From positions 124,001 through 188,000 of the forward strand of contig JANQLK010000002.1 in assembly GCA_028280615.1 (NCBI GenBank): a DNA stretch of 64,000 bases, written 5' to 3'. The notes beneath the pieces are model-generated. The model made no database searches. It saw only the letters and a program-made list of their open reading frames with translations, and was not told the origin of the DNA. Made by a program: the position numbers and the translations under genes. The DNA is from Woeseiaceae bacterium (GTDB lineage: Bacteria > Pseudomonadota > Gammaproteobacteria > Steroidobacterales > Woeseiaceae). Of the stretch, positions 26,237 to 35,901 are shown piece after piece; position 1 is the stretch's first letter; each line of letters starts with the position of its first letter.

Positions 26237-28405
26237 GTGAAGTTCCTTACCGTGCTCGCAATCGCGCTTCTCACTACAACACACTCGGCGTGTGCCCAAA
26301 CGGCGGAGACGCCCGAAGACACTATTGAAGAACGCCTGGAACGCGCGCGCGGCATTTATGCACACAGCGATGCACCGTACATCGGATCGAAGATTCGCCG
26401 CGCTGCTTGGCTGGATGATCGTAGAATCGCCTTCGAGGCCTCGGGGTACGAACAGGACGCCGAGACCCTTTCTTTCGATGTGACCGATAAAAGTCAATCC
26501 AAGGCTGGCAAGGACACCCTGCCGCCGCCGCTCGAGCGCTGGCCTGCGGGAGTCGGCATGGCCGGCGGTCCGGGGCCCGAGCGTCTGACATCGCCGAACG
26601 ACCGATGGAAGGTCACGGATGACGGGCCCAACTTGCTTCTGACCGACCTTCAAAGCGGCGATGTCAGGGCGTTGACCGAAGACGGTAGGCCAGACTACGC
26701 CTATGGCCAGGGGCATATTATCGGCTGGTCCGGGCAGCTGCCGATCAAGATAGCCGGCATCACGCCCGCCCCCTCTATTTTATGGTCTCCGGATAGTGAG
26801 AGATTCTTGACGTTCGCAGCCGACACGCGAGGCGTGCGGCGCGTCCCGTACATCGAAACAACCAAAAACAGGGGCGGCTGGCCTGATATCAGGCTTCACG
26901 AAACGGTCACGCCGTGGTCGGGCGACGAGGCTCTTCCGTCAGCTCAATTCCAGATCTTTACCGCCGCGACGGGAAAGCAGGTGCGAGTTGACCTCCCGCA
27001 GAAATTCGAGCGCGCCGGCGATCCCTTGCGGCGCGGTCTCGCGGCCTGGTCGGAAGACGGCGAGTACGTCGTGTTGACGCTTACGGATGTACGCGACCGG
27101 GTGCTGACCAGTTGGCGCATCGATGCGGCGACCGGCAAGGCGTCGAAGATCTATGATGAAACCGGGTACTTCATGTCCCTTGGACGCCCCTGGTATATGT
27201 ACCCCCGCCTGATCGGCGATGAGTTACTGATCTGGTCCAATCGTGACGAGTACGCTCATATGTATCGATACAACGCGCGTGACGGCGAATTCCTGAATCC
27301 GGTCACGAGCGGAGCGATCTATGTCTGGGAGTTTGTGGGCGTACGAGAGGACTGGGTCTACTTTCTCGCTGGCGTGTTGGACGGCGAAAGGGATCCGTAT
27401 CAAAAACAGCTCTTCCGATCGAAGCTCGACGGCTCCAAACAGGAGCAGTTGACGGACAATGATGCGGACCATGGCGCCCTGGCGTCGCCAAATCTGGATT
27501 ACATACTCCTCACCGAAAGGACACTCACGAGTCCTTTGTCTCACTATTTGATCGATTACGAAGGAAACATCGTTCATCGATTTCCGAAGCCCGGTTATCT
27601 CGAGGGCTTCGTTGCACCTGAGCGTGTGTCTGGAACGGGCCGCGACAACCGTACCCCGGTCTGGGGCACCATATTTAAACCAGCGGACTTCGATCCGAGC
27701 CGGTCTTATCCCGTTCTGCATTACGTTCATGGCACCGCGGGATGGGTTACGGGCCCTCTGGGGATTGATCAGTGGTTCGGCATGCAAGGACAAGCACTCG
27801 CTGAACTCGGTTTTGTCGTGATGGTTGCGGACGGAATCGGCGGCGGAGGGAGGACTCGATCATTCGCATACGTGTCGCACGATGACGGTCATCAATGCGG
27901 ACAGGTCCACGACAATCTGCTTCTAATGAGAGCGGCGGCGGAGTCCAGACCGTACATGGATATCGATCGGGTCGGCATGGTCGGCACTTCTCAGGGAGGG
28001 AATTGTGCAAGCCGCGCGATATTCGAATTTCCTGACAGCGTTCACGTCGCGGTCAGCATGTCGGGAAATCAGGATAGCCGGATGATTAACGCCGCGGAGC
28101 TACATGAGTATATCGGTCTGCCAGGCGACGATCCGGAGGCTTATCGGACCCAAAGCAACGCAGAGCTTGCACATCGGCTCAAGGGCAAACTCATGTTGAT
28201 TCATGGCACGCTTGACGACGACGTGCCGCTCGTCAACTCGCTTCATCTAATTGATGCGTTGATCGAAGAGAACAAGGACTATGATCTGGTTCTGGTTCCG
28301 AACGCTTTTCACACGATGTCCCGCAACCCGTATGCAGTAGCCAGAATGTGGGGCTATTTCCTCGAGCACTTGCGCGAGGAAAAACTGCCTGCCTTCGACA
28401 ATTGA
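26237..28405 (+). CDS. S9-family serine peptidase (prolyl oligopeptidase/DPP-IV-like)
   Basis: 722 residues. A GTG start six bases after AGGAGA begins an exported protein (MKFLTVLAIALLTTTHSACA). An N-terminal beta-propeller-like part (about 50-480) precedes an alpha/beta-hydrolase domain. The triad is Ser585 in VGTSQGGN, Asp661 in HGTLDDDVP and His692 in NAFHTM. These periplasmic enzymes cleave after Pro or Ala in short peptides and probably feed peptide catabolism. It stands alone and ends convergently with the TonB receptor of the Fec-like locus. Confidence 0.9.
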   Translation: MKFLTVLAIALLTTTHSACAQTAETPEDTIEERLERARGIYAHSDAPYIGSKIRRAAWLDDRRIAFEASGYEQDAETLSFDVTDKSQSKAGKDTLPPPLERWPAGVGMAGGPGPERLTSPNDRWKVTDDGPNLLLTDLQSGDVRALTEDGRPDYAYGQGHIIGWSGQLPIKIAGITPAPSILWSPDSERFLTFAADTRGVRRVPYIETTKNRGGWPDIRLHETVTPWSGDEALPSAQFQIFTAATGKQVRVDLPQKFERAGDPLRRGLAAWSEDGEYVVLTLTDVRDRVLTSWRIDAATGKASKIYDETGYFMSLGRPWYMYPRLIGDELLIWSNRDEYAHMYRYNARDGEFLNPVTSGAIYVWEFVGVREDWVYFLAGVLDGERDPYQKQLFRSKLDGSKQEQLTDNDADHGALASPNLDYILLTERTLTSPLSHYLIDYEGNIVHRFPKPGYLEGFVAPERVSGTGRDNRTPVWGTIFKPADFDPSRSYPVLHYVHGTAGWVTGPLGIDQWFGMQGQALAELGFVVMVADGIGGGGRTRSFAYVSHDDGHQCGQVHDNLLLMRAAAESRPYMDIDRVGMVGTSQGGNCASRAIFEFPDSVHVAVSMSGNQDSRMINAAELHEYIGLPGDDPEAYRTQSNAELAHRLKGKLMLIHGTLDDDVPLVNSLHLIDALIEENKDYDLVLVPNAFHTMSRNPYAVARMWGYFLEHLREEKLPAFDN

Positions 28406-28453
28406 CAGGCATGCGGCGATCGCCCCCCGAGTCTTAGCCCATCCGAACGGGCG

Positions 28454-30766
28454 TCAGAGCCGGAGATTGAACGACACACCCGCCTCGCGCGGATCGCCCA
28501 GCACCCACCTATCGAACCGCTGCTTGTCGAGTACGTAGTCTTCGTCGAAGGCATTCCTCAGATAAGCGTGTACCGACCACCTCTCCGCCTCATATCCGAC
28601 CCGTGCATTGACGAGCGTATACGACTCCAGCTCACGCTCGGGAGTATTTGCCAGGTCCGTAAAGGCCGACGACCTGTATACGATGTTGCTGCTCGCGAAC
28701 CAGCCCAACGCTCCGCGGTACGTTGCACCCGCATTCGCCGTGAAGCCCGGCGCATACGGAAAGCGGTTACCGGCGAAGTCAGTCCCGTCCGAGACGAATT
28801 CGTCGAATTCGGTGTGCACGTAGCCCACCCCTGCGGACAGATCCACTGAGGGAACGGGCGAAAAGTCGATCGAGGCTTCGGCGCCGTAGAGCGTCGACTC
28901 ACCTGCATTCACTGTGTCCTGTTCGGGGAATACACCGAAGTTGACCTGTTGATCCGTCCAATCTGTGTAAAAGATGTTCGTAGTCGCGCGTAAGCGGTCA
29001 TTGTCCGAGCGCGCACGCAAGCTGAGCTCGTAGGTCCAGGTGTACTCCGGTCCGAACTCATTCGGGCGGACCAGATTGGCGCTGCCCAATCCGCCGGCGC
29101 GATAACCGCGCTGCATTGTAAAGCCGATGTTGATGCGATCGTTCAACTCGTGCACGACGCCGAGTTTCGGTAGAAACACGGTTCGGCTGCTGTTTGCCGA
29201 GAATGGCGCCGGGGCGGTGAAACCGCTCGTCGCCACCTCGAAATCGTCGCGATCAACGCGTGCGCCTGCGATCAGTGTCCACCCAGGCGCAAACTCGTAG
29301 TCGCCTTCGCCAAACACCGCATAATTGTCAACCTCGTAGAATTGACGGCCAGGCAGAATGAACGGCGCACCTTGCAGGAAGAAGAAGGACTCGCGGCGAA
29401 GGCGCCAATAGAAAGCACCGAACGTCGCCTTGAACGATGCACCGGAATAGTTGAGTCGTAGCTCCTGGCTTCGAGTGCTGTACTGCGTATCAAGGTCGAG
29501 ACCGGCGGAGCCAAATGGAACGAAAAAGCTGACGTCTTCGAGCAAATCACGATCCTCTTCGAGCAGCGTGGTAATCGACGTAAGTGTCCACTCGTCGCTA
29601 ATTTCGTAACCCAGCTCTAGCGAGCCGAAAGTTACGTCTGCAATATCCTCCTCGAGTATCTCGAACGCGTTCTCACGCGCGAAGAAATCGGGACCCTCCA
29701 CGGTGTCCGCGCCGTCGTCCTGGCGCATATGCGTGACGGACAGCAGCGCCGAAAAACCGGGCAGATCCTGCGGAGTGAAGAGCAGCTTGCCGCGGTAGGT
29801 CTGCCGCTCTGTACGCGCCCACTCGTCGTCGTCGTAAAACGTGTTCGTCACCGTGCCGTCCGATTCGATCGAGTCGACCGAGAGACGGAAGGCGAGCGTG
29901 TCCTCGGCGATCGGTCCACCGATCGCTCCGGAATATTGCCGCAGGCCGCGTTCGCCATAGGTCAATTGGGCGCCGCCCGACCATTCAAAGGTGGGATCGA
30001 TCGTGCGCAGCAACACGATGCCGGCCAGCGCATTGGGGCCGACCGACGTGGATTGAGGTCCGCGGAACACCTCCATGCGCCCGATGTCCCACATCGATCC
30101 GCCGTTGCCGGTCGCGAGCGAGAAAATCGTCGCAATCGGCAGTTGGACGCCATCAACAATCACCGACCCGGTTGGACGGATAAAATCGGCATTGACGCCG
30201 TGGAAGTCAATGCCGCGGACAACCGGCCCACCCAGATCGCCGATGCTCACATTCGGTATCTGCTGAAGCGCGTCGGCGACGGAGCGCACGTTCGCGTCCT
30301 CGATCTGCTGCGCGGTAAGCAGCGCAACGCTCGAGGTCGTCTCGTCGAAGGTACGCGGGATCTTCTCGCCGAGGACGGTGATTTCGTCGCCGCGGGGGCT
30401 TGCAATACTCTGCGGTGGGCGCGCCGCTTTTGCGGCCGCCAGCGCATAGTTTCGACCGTTGACAATGCGAATACTGAGTCCGGTGCCCTGCAGCATCTCG
30501 GTCAATGCCTCGTCCGCAGCGAAGCGGCCATTCAAGTCGGAACTGAGTTTATCCTCCAGCAATTCGGCATCGCCTACCACCTGCCGGCCAGTGACAACGC
30601 TAAACTCCACAAGCGCATCCGTGAGCGACTGTTCCGGGATACTGAAATCGAACTGCTCGTCGTTCGTCTGCGCCCAGCTTTCTGTTGACAGCAACACGAG
30701 AACGGTAAGAGCTGCTGCATTTGCCAGCCAGCGTGATGCGGCAGGCAGGTTCTGAAACGAATGCAC
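28454..30766 (-). CDS. TonB-dependent receptor with N-terminal STN signalling domain (FecA type)
   Basis: 770 residues from a GTG at 30766, preceded by AAGGGG; a longer frame exists upstream. The signal peptide ends at ESWAQ. An STN domain follows (FDFSIPEQSLTDALVEFSV to LSIRIVNG). Next come a TonB-box-like DEITVLG, a plug with IPNVSIGDLGG and VFRGPQST, and a barrel ending VSFNLRL. The STN domain binds FecR when the ligand is bound. It follows fecR and fecI on the same strand. It probably imports a ferric siderophore or other chelate, but the ligand cannot be read from the sequence. Confidence 0.92.
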   Translation of the reverse strand: MHSFQNLPAASRWLANAAALTVLVLLSTESWAQTNDEQFDFSIPEQSLTDALVEFSVVTGRQVVGDAELLEDKLSSDLNGRFAADEALTEMLQGTGLSIRIVNGRNYALAAAKAARPPQSIASPRGDEITVLGEKIPRTFDETTSSVALLTAQQIEDANVRSVADALQQIPNVSIGDLGGPVVRGIDFHGVNADFIRPTGSVIVDGVQLPIATIFSLATGNGGSMWDIGRMEVFRGPQSTSVGPNALAGIVLLRTIDPTFEWSGGAQLTYGERGLRQYSGAIGGPIAEDTLAFRLSVDSIESDGTVTNTFYDDDEWARTERQTYRGKLLFTPQDLPGFSALLSVTHMRQDDGADTVEGPDFFARENAFEILEEDIADVTFGSLELGYEISDEWTLTSITTLLEEDRDLLEDVSFFVPFGSAGLDLDTQYSTRSQELRLNYSGASFKATFGAFYWRLRRESFFFLQGAPFILPGRQFYEVDNYAVFGEGDYEFAPGWTLIAGARVDRDDFEVATSGFTAPAPFSANSSRTVFLPKLGVVHELNDRINIGFTMQRGYRAGGLGSANLVRPNEFGPEYTWTYELSLRARSDNDRLRATTNIFYTDWTDQQVNFGVFPEQDTVNAGESTLYGAEASIDFSPVPSVDLSAGVGYVHTEFDEFVSDGTDFAGNRFPYAPGFTANAGATYRGALGWFASSNIVYRSSAFTDLANTPERELESYTLVNARVGYEAERWSVHAYLRNAFDEDYVLDKQRFDRWVLGDPREAGVSFNLRL

Positions 30767-30879
30767 AGATATCCCCTTTTGGTATAGGTTGACCACGGCC
30801 CTTTCCCGGACCTCCACCTATTAGTACGAAATGAGGACGGGCAACCCGTAACAGAAATTCAGGGATTTGGAGATTGGCT

Positions 30880-31911
30880 CTAGAAAGGCGCCTTGGGCTC
30901 AACCACGAGGCGATTCGAGTCTTGTGTGAATGTCAGGTCCTGGCTTTCCAGCACCGTAAGCAGAGCATCCTCAGCCTGATCCTTGAAGAACACCCCGGAA
31001 ATCCGACGTTCGGAACCGCGAATCCGGCTCAAATCGAGCGAATAACGGGTATAGCCGGCGAGTTCGTAAAGTGCGTGGGTCAGCGCTCTTTCACGGTATA
31101 CCAGCAAGCCCTCTCGCCAACGGCCCATGTCTTCACTGGCTCTCGTTTCGACTTTGCCGAGCGCAGATCCCCGGGCTGCGACGGCCTGCGCCGCCTCCAG
31201 AAAGACTGCGGTGCCTTCGCCAGTCGATACTCTTACGTTGCCCTCCATAACCGACACTTCAACCTGTGACGGCGTCAAGAAGTGGACGACGAACTGCGTA
31301 CCGGTAACTTCAGTGCTTACCTCCCCGGCTTGCACGAAGAACGGCAGATCCGGGTTTGAAACGACATCGAAGGCCGCTTTGCCATGACGAACGGTGACGT
31401 GTCTTACGGAGTCGTCGAACACTTCATTGATCGATGTTCGCCAGTCCAGCCACGCGGTGGAGCCGTCGCTGAGAGTGAACTCCCGGGTCTCTTGCCATCT
31501 TGTCGTGTACTCGATGGGTGCCTGTTCATCATCGAATCCCGGCTCTGCGTCAGACACCGCCGCATCATCGATCTGCGTTGGCTGCATGAGCAGAATCGCA
31601 GCCGCACATAGCAGGGCAACCGGCAGAGCGGCCGCCAGCCGCCAGTTCATATGCGGTTCCAACCACCTCGCCCAGCGCAGATCGAGCCAGAGCCAAAGGG
31701 AATCCCATAGCGATTCCTTCTCATCCCTCAGCGATGGCGCAATCTCCTGCAGCAGCCGTGCGTGCTCGAGCACCTCCGCATGTCGCGGCGATCGATCCCG
31801 AAAGGCCTCCAGCGCGATCTCCGCGTCTTTGTTCGCGAGCTGTCTGCAGGCCGCAAGCAACTCGAACGCTTCGGCCTGGAGATCATCTTTGAGCGAATTG
31901 TCGCTAGGCAT
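30880..31911 (-). CDS. fecR: FecR-type sigma regulator
   Basis: 343 residues. The cytoplasmic N-terminus (about 1-88) should bind the sigma factor. One membrane segment lies near 91-109 (LAAALPVALLCAAAILLM). A periplasmic FecR domain spans about 145-235 (RHVTVRHGKAAFDVV, STEVTGTQFVVHF, VSVMEGNVRV). The C-terminal DUF4974-like region (SGVFFKDQAEDALLTVLES) contacts the receptor STN domain. It lies between fecI (83-base gap) and the receptor, in the classic order. Confidence 0.9.
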   Translation of the reverse strand: MPSDNSLKDDLQAEAFELLAACRQLANKDAEIALEAFRDRSPRHAEVLEHARLLQEIAPSLRDEKESLWDSLWLWLDLRWARWLEPHMNWRLAAALPVALLCAAAILLMQPTQIDDAAVSDAEPGFDDEQAPIEYTTRWQETREFTLSDGSTAWLDWRTSINEVFDDSVRHVTVRHGKAAFDVVSNPDLPFFVQAGEVSTEVTGTQFVVHFLTPSQVEVSVMEGNVRVSTGEGTAVFLEAAQAVAARGSALGKVETRASEDMGRWREGLLVYRERALTHALYELAGYTRYSLDLSRIRGSERRISGVFFKDQAEDALLTVLESQDLTFTQDSNRLVVEPKAPF

Positions 31912-31994
31912 GTGACGGACTCTAGAACCAGCTTTCTCTCAATACTAGTACGAACGGGCATGCTGCAACCCGTAACGCATAGCATCAATGGGCC

Positions 31995-32489
31995 CTAGTC
32001 GAGGTGCGCTTCGAGTTCCTTCAGGCAGCCCTTGCGGAGCTTTGCGAGTCGCTTTTCAACGGTGGATAAATGGATATCGAGGCTCTGGGCAATTTCCGGT
32101 TGGGTGAGGCCCAGGACGTGATACAGCTTGAATATTTTTCGGCTGAGCGGCGGCTGGTGGTCGAGTACGGCCTGGATGGCACTGATGGCCTGAGCCGCCT
32201 GCAGGGATTTGTCAGGCGCCGGCGCGACCGGATTCTCAAACTGAGAAGCCAGGCCCCGCGCATTGTGTTCGCGGCGCCCGTTCGCACGGCTCAGGTCAAT
32301 GGCCGAGTTTCTCAAGACCGCGGAAAGATACGCTTTGGAGTGAACCGGAATTCGTTCCCGGATGACTTTCTCGGCGACCTGTTGAAGAACGTCATCAGCG
32401 TCAGCGGGTTCGCTGAGCCATTGCTTGAGCGTGTTCTTAAGCGACGTGTCGTTTAGCAGACGGTCGAGAGTCAGGGCGGGTTCGGTCAT
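31995..32489 (-). CDS. fecI: ECF sigma factor, FecI type
   Basis: 164 residues. Region 2 includes ADDVLQQVAEKVIRER and YLSAVLRNSAIDLSR. Region 4 includes PPLSRKIFKLYHVLGLTQPEIAQSL and the recognition helix STVEKRLAKL. The predicted role is to activate the receptor operon when FecR signals. The start ATG overlaps the stop of an upstream small leftward frame (ATGA at 32486-32489); that frame is unrecognised. Divergent from the ABC substrate-binding protein gene across 249 bases. Confidence 0.9.
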   Translation of the reverse strand: MTEPALTLDRLLNDTSLKNTLKQWLSEPADADDVLQQVAEKVIRERIPVHSKAYLSAVLRNSAIDLSRANGRREHNARGLASQFENPVAPAPDKSLQAAQAISAIQAVLDHQPPLSRKIFKLYHVLGLTQPEIAQSLDIHLSTVEKRLAKLRKGCLKELEAHLD

Positions 32490-32738
32490 CGCGGTATGTT
32501 ATAACATATTGCCGGGACGCCAATACATGGCAGGGAATGGTGTCTGAGTGCATTGGCAATCTCGGCGATGACGGCGCGTGCGTCGTCGCGGCTCGAGCAC
32601 GGTGTGCGTAATGTCGTCGCGGCACGGCCCATGTACACTGTCGTCGCCGGCACGATCGAAAAACAAGCGCGTCCCGCACCCTGAGGCATTTCGCCGGGAC
32701 CGCAAAGGCTACCCGAGCGAAAGGAACCAGACACCCCG

Positions 32739-33785
32739 ATGAATCGCAACGCACTGCGCGCCTCCATGCTGCTGGCCGCGCTATTGTTGGCGGCTTGCGG
32801 ACCGGCGTCCCAGCCGGTCGACGCGCCGAACGCGGCCGCATCACCCGACGCCGCGGCCACGACCTCGTTCGACGCCGCCCCCGTCACCTTCCCGCTGACG
32901 ATTGCGGACGCGAGCGGCGCCAGCATCACCCTGGAACGGCCCCCTGAGCGGATCCTGTGCCTGTCGCCCGGCTGTATCGACATCCTTGTCGAACTCAACA
33001 TCCTCCCGGTCGCGGCGTTTTTCCCTCTGCTGCCGCTCGCGGAGCTGCCGCAGTTCTACGGTGACCGGGCGGCCGCGATTGCATCGATCAGCCTGGCCGG
33101 CAACGAACCGAACTACGAGGAGATCGCCCAGGCCCGGCCGGACCTGGTTATCGGCACGCCCGTCGATGAGCCGAAACGGGCAACCCTGCGCCCGATCGCC
33201 CCGCTCTTCACACTCGACGACACCGGCACCTACAGCCAGCAGCAGGAGCATTTGCGTACGATCGGGCGGCTCGTGGGCCGCGAAGCGCGGGCGGACGAGG
33301 CGGTGCAGCGCCTCGAGAACCGCCGTACGGCCTATAAGGCCCGAGCGCCGCGCGACCGCTCCGTCGCGATCATGGGCGTGTTCGCCTACGGGAGCGTCGT
33401 CTACACCAGCGCGTCGCCGAGCTGCCACCTCCTGTCCGAGGTCGCGCAGTGCCCCTGGCCCGTGCCCGCGGGGGCGACGGGCCCGTCCGCTCCGATTACC
33501 GCGGAGCGGCTACTCGAAGTGGACCCCGACGTGATCTTCATCCAGACATTCAAATTCAAGGGCGCGCGGGCGCGCGCGGGCGGCAGCCGGTTCCTGGCGC
33601 CGGACAAGCGGCGCGAGCTCGAGGCCAGTCCCTTCTGGCAGGAGCTCAAGGCGGTCAAGGCCGGCCGGGTCCACGAGGTCGAGGTTTGGCCCTGGGGCGG
33701 CTACGGCACACGCTCGCTCGGCATCGTCCTCGACGAGGCGATGCCCCTCCTCTACCCGCAGGTCTTTCCGCGGCCGCTGCCGTGA
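32739..33785 (+). CDS. ABC importer substrate-binding lipoprotein (iron-siderophore/cobalamin class)
   Basis: 348 residues. A lipoprotein leader with LLLAACG (Cys20) is followed by an Ala/Pro-rich linker. The PF01497-type binding fold follows (PPERILCLSPGCIDILVEL, IAQARPDLVIG, RLLEVDPDVIF, LKAVKAGRVHEVEVWPWGG). It delivers iron chelates, heme or corrinoids to the FecCD permeases that follow; the substrate is not resolvable. The first gene of a tightly overlapping four-gene operon of conspicuously high GC, divergent from the fecI/fecR/receptor cluster. Confidence 0.88.
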   Translation: MNRNALRASMLLAALLLAACGPASQPVDAPNAAASPDAAATTSFDAAPVTFPLTIADASGASITLERPPERILCLSPGCIDILVELNILPVAAFFPLLPLAELPQFYGDRAAAIASISLAGNEPNYEEIAQARPDLVIGTPVDEPKRATLRPIAPLFTLDDTGTYSQQQEHLRTIGRLVGREARADEAVQRLENRRTAYKARAPRDRSVAIMGVFAYGSVVYTSASPSCHLLSEVAQCPWPVPAGATGPSAPITAERLLEVDPDVIFIQTFKFKGARARAGGSRFLAPDKRRELEASPFWQELKAVKAGRVHEVEVWPWGGYGTRSLGIVLDEAMPLLYPQVFPRPLP

Positions 33786-34822
33786 GCGCGACGATCACGC
33801 CGCCGGCCGGCGAGGCGGCGCGCGCCCCGCGCCGCCTCGCGCTTCTCCTCGCCGCGCTCGCGCTGGCCCTCGCCGGGCTGGGGCTGGCGGCGCTCCTCCT
33901 CGGCACGCCGCGCCTCAATGCGCCGGCCGAACTCTGGGCAATACTCTTCGAGGGGGACGGGCGGCGGATCGCGCAGCTCGTCGTCTGGGAGCTGCGGCTG
34001 CCGCGACTCCTCCTCGCCGCGCTGGCGGGAGCGGCGTTGGCGACGTCGGGTGTGCTCCTTCAGGACGCCCTCAAGAATCCGCTCGCCGGGCCGGAACTTC
34101 TCGGCGTTGCGGCGGGGGCGGCGCTGGTCGTCGCGATCGTCGTGGTCTTCCGCGCGCCGCTCCCCTTCGCGCTCCTCCCCCCGGCCGCACTCTTGGGCGG
34201 GCTGGGTGCCGGGCTGGCCGTCCTCGCGGCGACGCGGCGCTCGAAGAATCCCGTGCGGCTGATCCTCCTCGGCGCGGCGCTGACCGCCCTGCTCAACGCG
34301 CTTCTCCTCTGCGTGATCAGCCTCGGCGAAAGCCAGGACGTGGCGGCGCTATACCAGTACCTGCTCGGCTCCCTCGCCGGGCGGGACTGGCGCCACCTGC
34401 GCCTGGCCGCTCCCTGGCTCCTGATCGGCCTGCCTCTTACCGCCCTCTGCGCGCGCCCGCTGAACCTGCTGCAGCTCGGGGACGAGGTCGCCGAGGGGCT
34501 GGGGCTGCCGACCGTAAAGACGCGCGTCCTGATTCTCGCCCTGGCGGCGACGCTGACCGCGGCCGTTGTCGCGGTCTGCGGGCCGGTCGGCTTCGTCGCG
34601 CTCCTCGCCCCGCATCTGGCGCGGCGGCTGCTCGGGAGCGGCGACGCGCGCCTGGTGCTGCCGGCGGCGGGCCTGCTCGGGGCGACGCTGCTGGTCGGCG
34701 CCGATCTCCTGGCGCGGCTGGCCTTCGCGCCGATCGAGCTGCCGGTCGGCATCTGGACGACCGCGCTCGGCGGGCCCGCGCTGCTGATCCTGCTGCGCCG
34801 CCGGCTTAGCCTGGGGCGGTGA
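33782..34822 (+). CDS. FecCD-family ABC permease (first)
   Basis: 346 residues from a GTG that overlaps the binding-protein stop (GTGA). It has about ten hydrophobic spans. FecCD landmarks include WELRLPRLLLAALAGAALA, LQDALKNPLAGPELLG and GPVGFVALLAPHLARRLLG. The longer frame upstream is only open space inside the previous gene. Its end overlaps the second permease start. The base composition is markedly richer in G and C than the flanking regions. Confidence 0.9.
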   Translation: MSATITPPAGEAARAPRRLALLLAALALALAGLGLAALLLGTPRLNAPAELWAILFEGDGRRIAQLVVWELRLPRLLLAALAGAALATSGVLLQDALKNPLAGPELLGVAAGAALVVAIVVVFRAPLPFALLPPAALLGGLGAGLAVLAATRRSKNPVRLILLGAALTALLNALLLCVISLGESQDVAALYQYLLGSLAGRDWRHLRLAAPWLLIGLPLTALCARPLNLLQLGDEVAEGLGLPTVKTRVLILALAATLTAAVVAVCGPVGFVALLAPHLARRLLGSGDARLVLPAAGLLGATLLVGADLLARLAFAPIELPVGIWTTALGGPALLILLRRRLSLGR

Positions 34823-35901
34823 CGCGCTCGAGCCAGGTGGCGAACCAGGCGACAGCGGCGGTCGCTCCGTTGCCGCGCTCGTCGGGGGCGCGGCGCTTCC
34901 CGGCGTTTGTGGCCGGGGTCGCCGCGCTGGTCGTCGTGCTGGCAACGCTGCACATCGGCCTCGGCACGGTGCGGATCGCGCCGGGCGACGTCGCCGCCGC
35001 GCTGCTCGACCGCGCCGCCGACCCGGTCCACCGCCAAATCGTCTGGGAGCTGCGCCTGCCGCGCACACTGATCGCGCTGCTGGCCGGGGCGATGCTCGGG
35101 CTGGCCGGGGCGCTGCTCCAGACGATCACGCGAAACCCGCTCGCCTCGCCGAGCCTCACCGGCGTCTCGGCCGGCGGCGTGCTGGCGGTCGTCGCCTGGC
35201 TATCCTTCGCCCCGGCGGGGCTGGCGGGTGGGTGGGTCCTGCCGCTGCTCGCGCTGGTTGGGGGGTTGGGGGCGATCGCCGTCGTCTACGCCCTCTCCTG
35301 GCACGGGGGAAGCGACCCGACCCGCCTGGCCCTGAGCGGCATCCTGGTCGGGGCGATCTGCTCGGCGATCACCTTGCTGCTCCTCGTTCTCGACGCGCAG
35401 CGGCTCGGCTCGGTCCTCCGGTGGATCATCGGCTCGGTCAACGGGCGGGTCTGGGTCCACTGGGCGATCCTCTGGCCCTCGGCGCTCGTCGCGCTGCCGC
35501 TCGGCCTGCTGTGCGCCGGGGCGGCGAATGCGCTCGGGCTGGGCGACGCGACCGCGGCCGGGCTGGGGCAGCGTCCCGAACGCGTCCGCGCCGCACTGCT
35601 CTTCGTCGCCGCCCTGCTGACCGCCGGAGCGGTGTCGGTCGTCGGGGCGATCGGCTTCATCGGCCTGATCGGCCCGCACCTGGCGCGGCGGCTCGTCGGC
35701 GACGACGCGCGGCGTGCCTTCCCGCTCAGCGCGGTCGTCGCCGCGGCGATCCTTCTCGCGGCCGACGTCGTTGCGCAGACGCTGACGCTGGAATTCCCGT
35801 TCGGGGATGCGACGCGGCGGGCTGGGCTGCCGGTCGGCGCGCTGACGGCGCTGCTCGGCGCTCCCTTCTTCCTCTACCTGATGCTGCGGGAGGAGCGATG
35901 A
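34819..35901 (+). CDS. FecCD-family ABC permease (second)
   Basis: 360 residues, GTG start overlapping the previous stop. Landmarks match the first permease (WELRLPRTLIALLAGAMLG, LLQTITRNPLASPSLTG, GAIGFIGLIGPHLARRLVG), so the two form a heterodimeric channel. It ends in an ATGA overlap with the ATPase gene. The gene order binding protein, permease, permease, ATPase is standard for type II importers of iron chelates and corrinoids. Confidence 0.9.
   Translation: MTRSSQVANQATAAVAPLPRSSGARRFPAFVAGVAALVVVLATLHIGLGTVRIAPGDVAAALLDRAADPVHRQIVWELRLPRTLIALLAGAMLGLAGALLQTITRNPLASPSLTGVSAGGVLAVVAWLSFAPAGLAGGWVLPLLALVGGLGAIAVVYALSWHGGSDPTRLALSGILVGAICSAITLLLLVLDAQRLGSVLRWIIGSVNGRVWVHWAILWPSALVALPLGLLCAGAANALGLGDATAAGLGQRPERVRAALLFVAALLTAGAVSVVGAIGFIGLIGPHLARRLVGDDARRAFPLSAVVAAAILLAADVVAQTLTLEFPFGDATRRAGLPVGALTALLGAPFFLYLMLREER

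Noticed and set aside
25903..26355. Leftward frame spanning the S9 promoter with stretches such as LLIGRNAIGGSVIV
   Set aside because: Runs antisense into the S9 signal peptide region and matches no family; treated as intergenic.
30767..30817. 17-residue N-terminal extension of the STN receptor
   Set aside because: The GTG at 30766 has an AAGGGG site and gives a normal signal peptide; the extension contains no such features.
32490..32738. Cobalamin riboswitch upstream of the ABC importer
   Set aside because: No B12-box-like sequence or conserved core was recognised, so corrinoid import cannot be claimed.
33449..33781. Upstream extension of the first FecCD permease
   Set aside because: Lies in another frame of the binding-protein gene; the permease starts at the GTG overlapping that gene's stop.
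35232..35897. Upstream extension of the ABC ATPase
   Set aside because: Arginine/glycine-rich shadow inside the permease gene; the ATG with stop overlap at 35898 starts the real protein.
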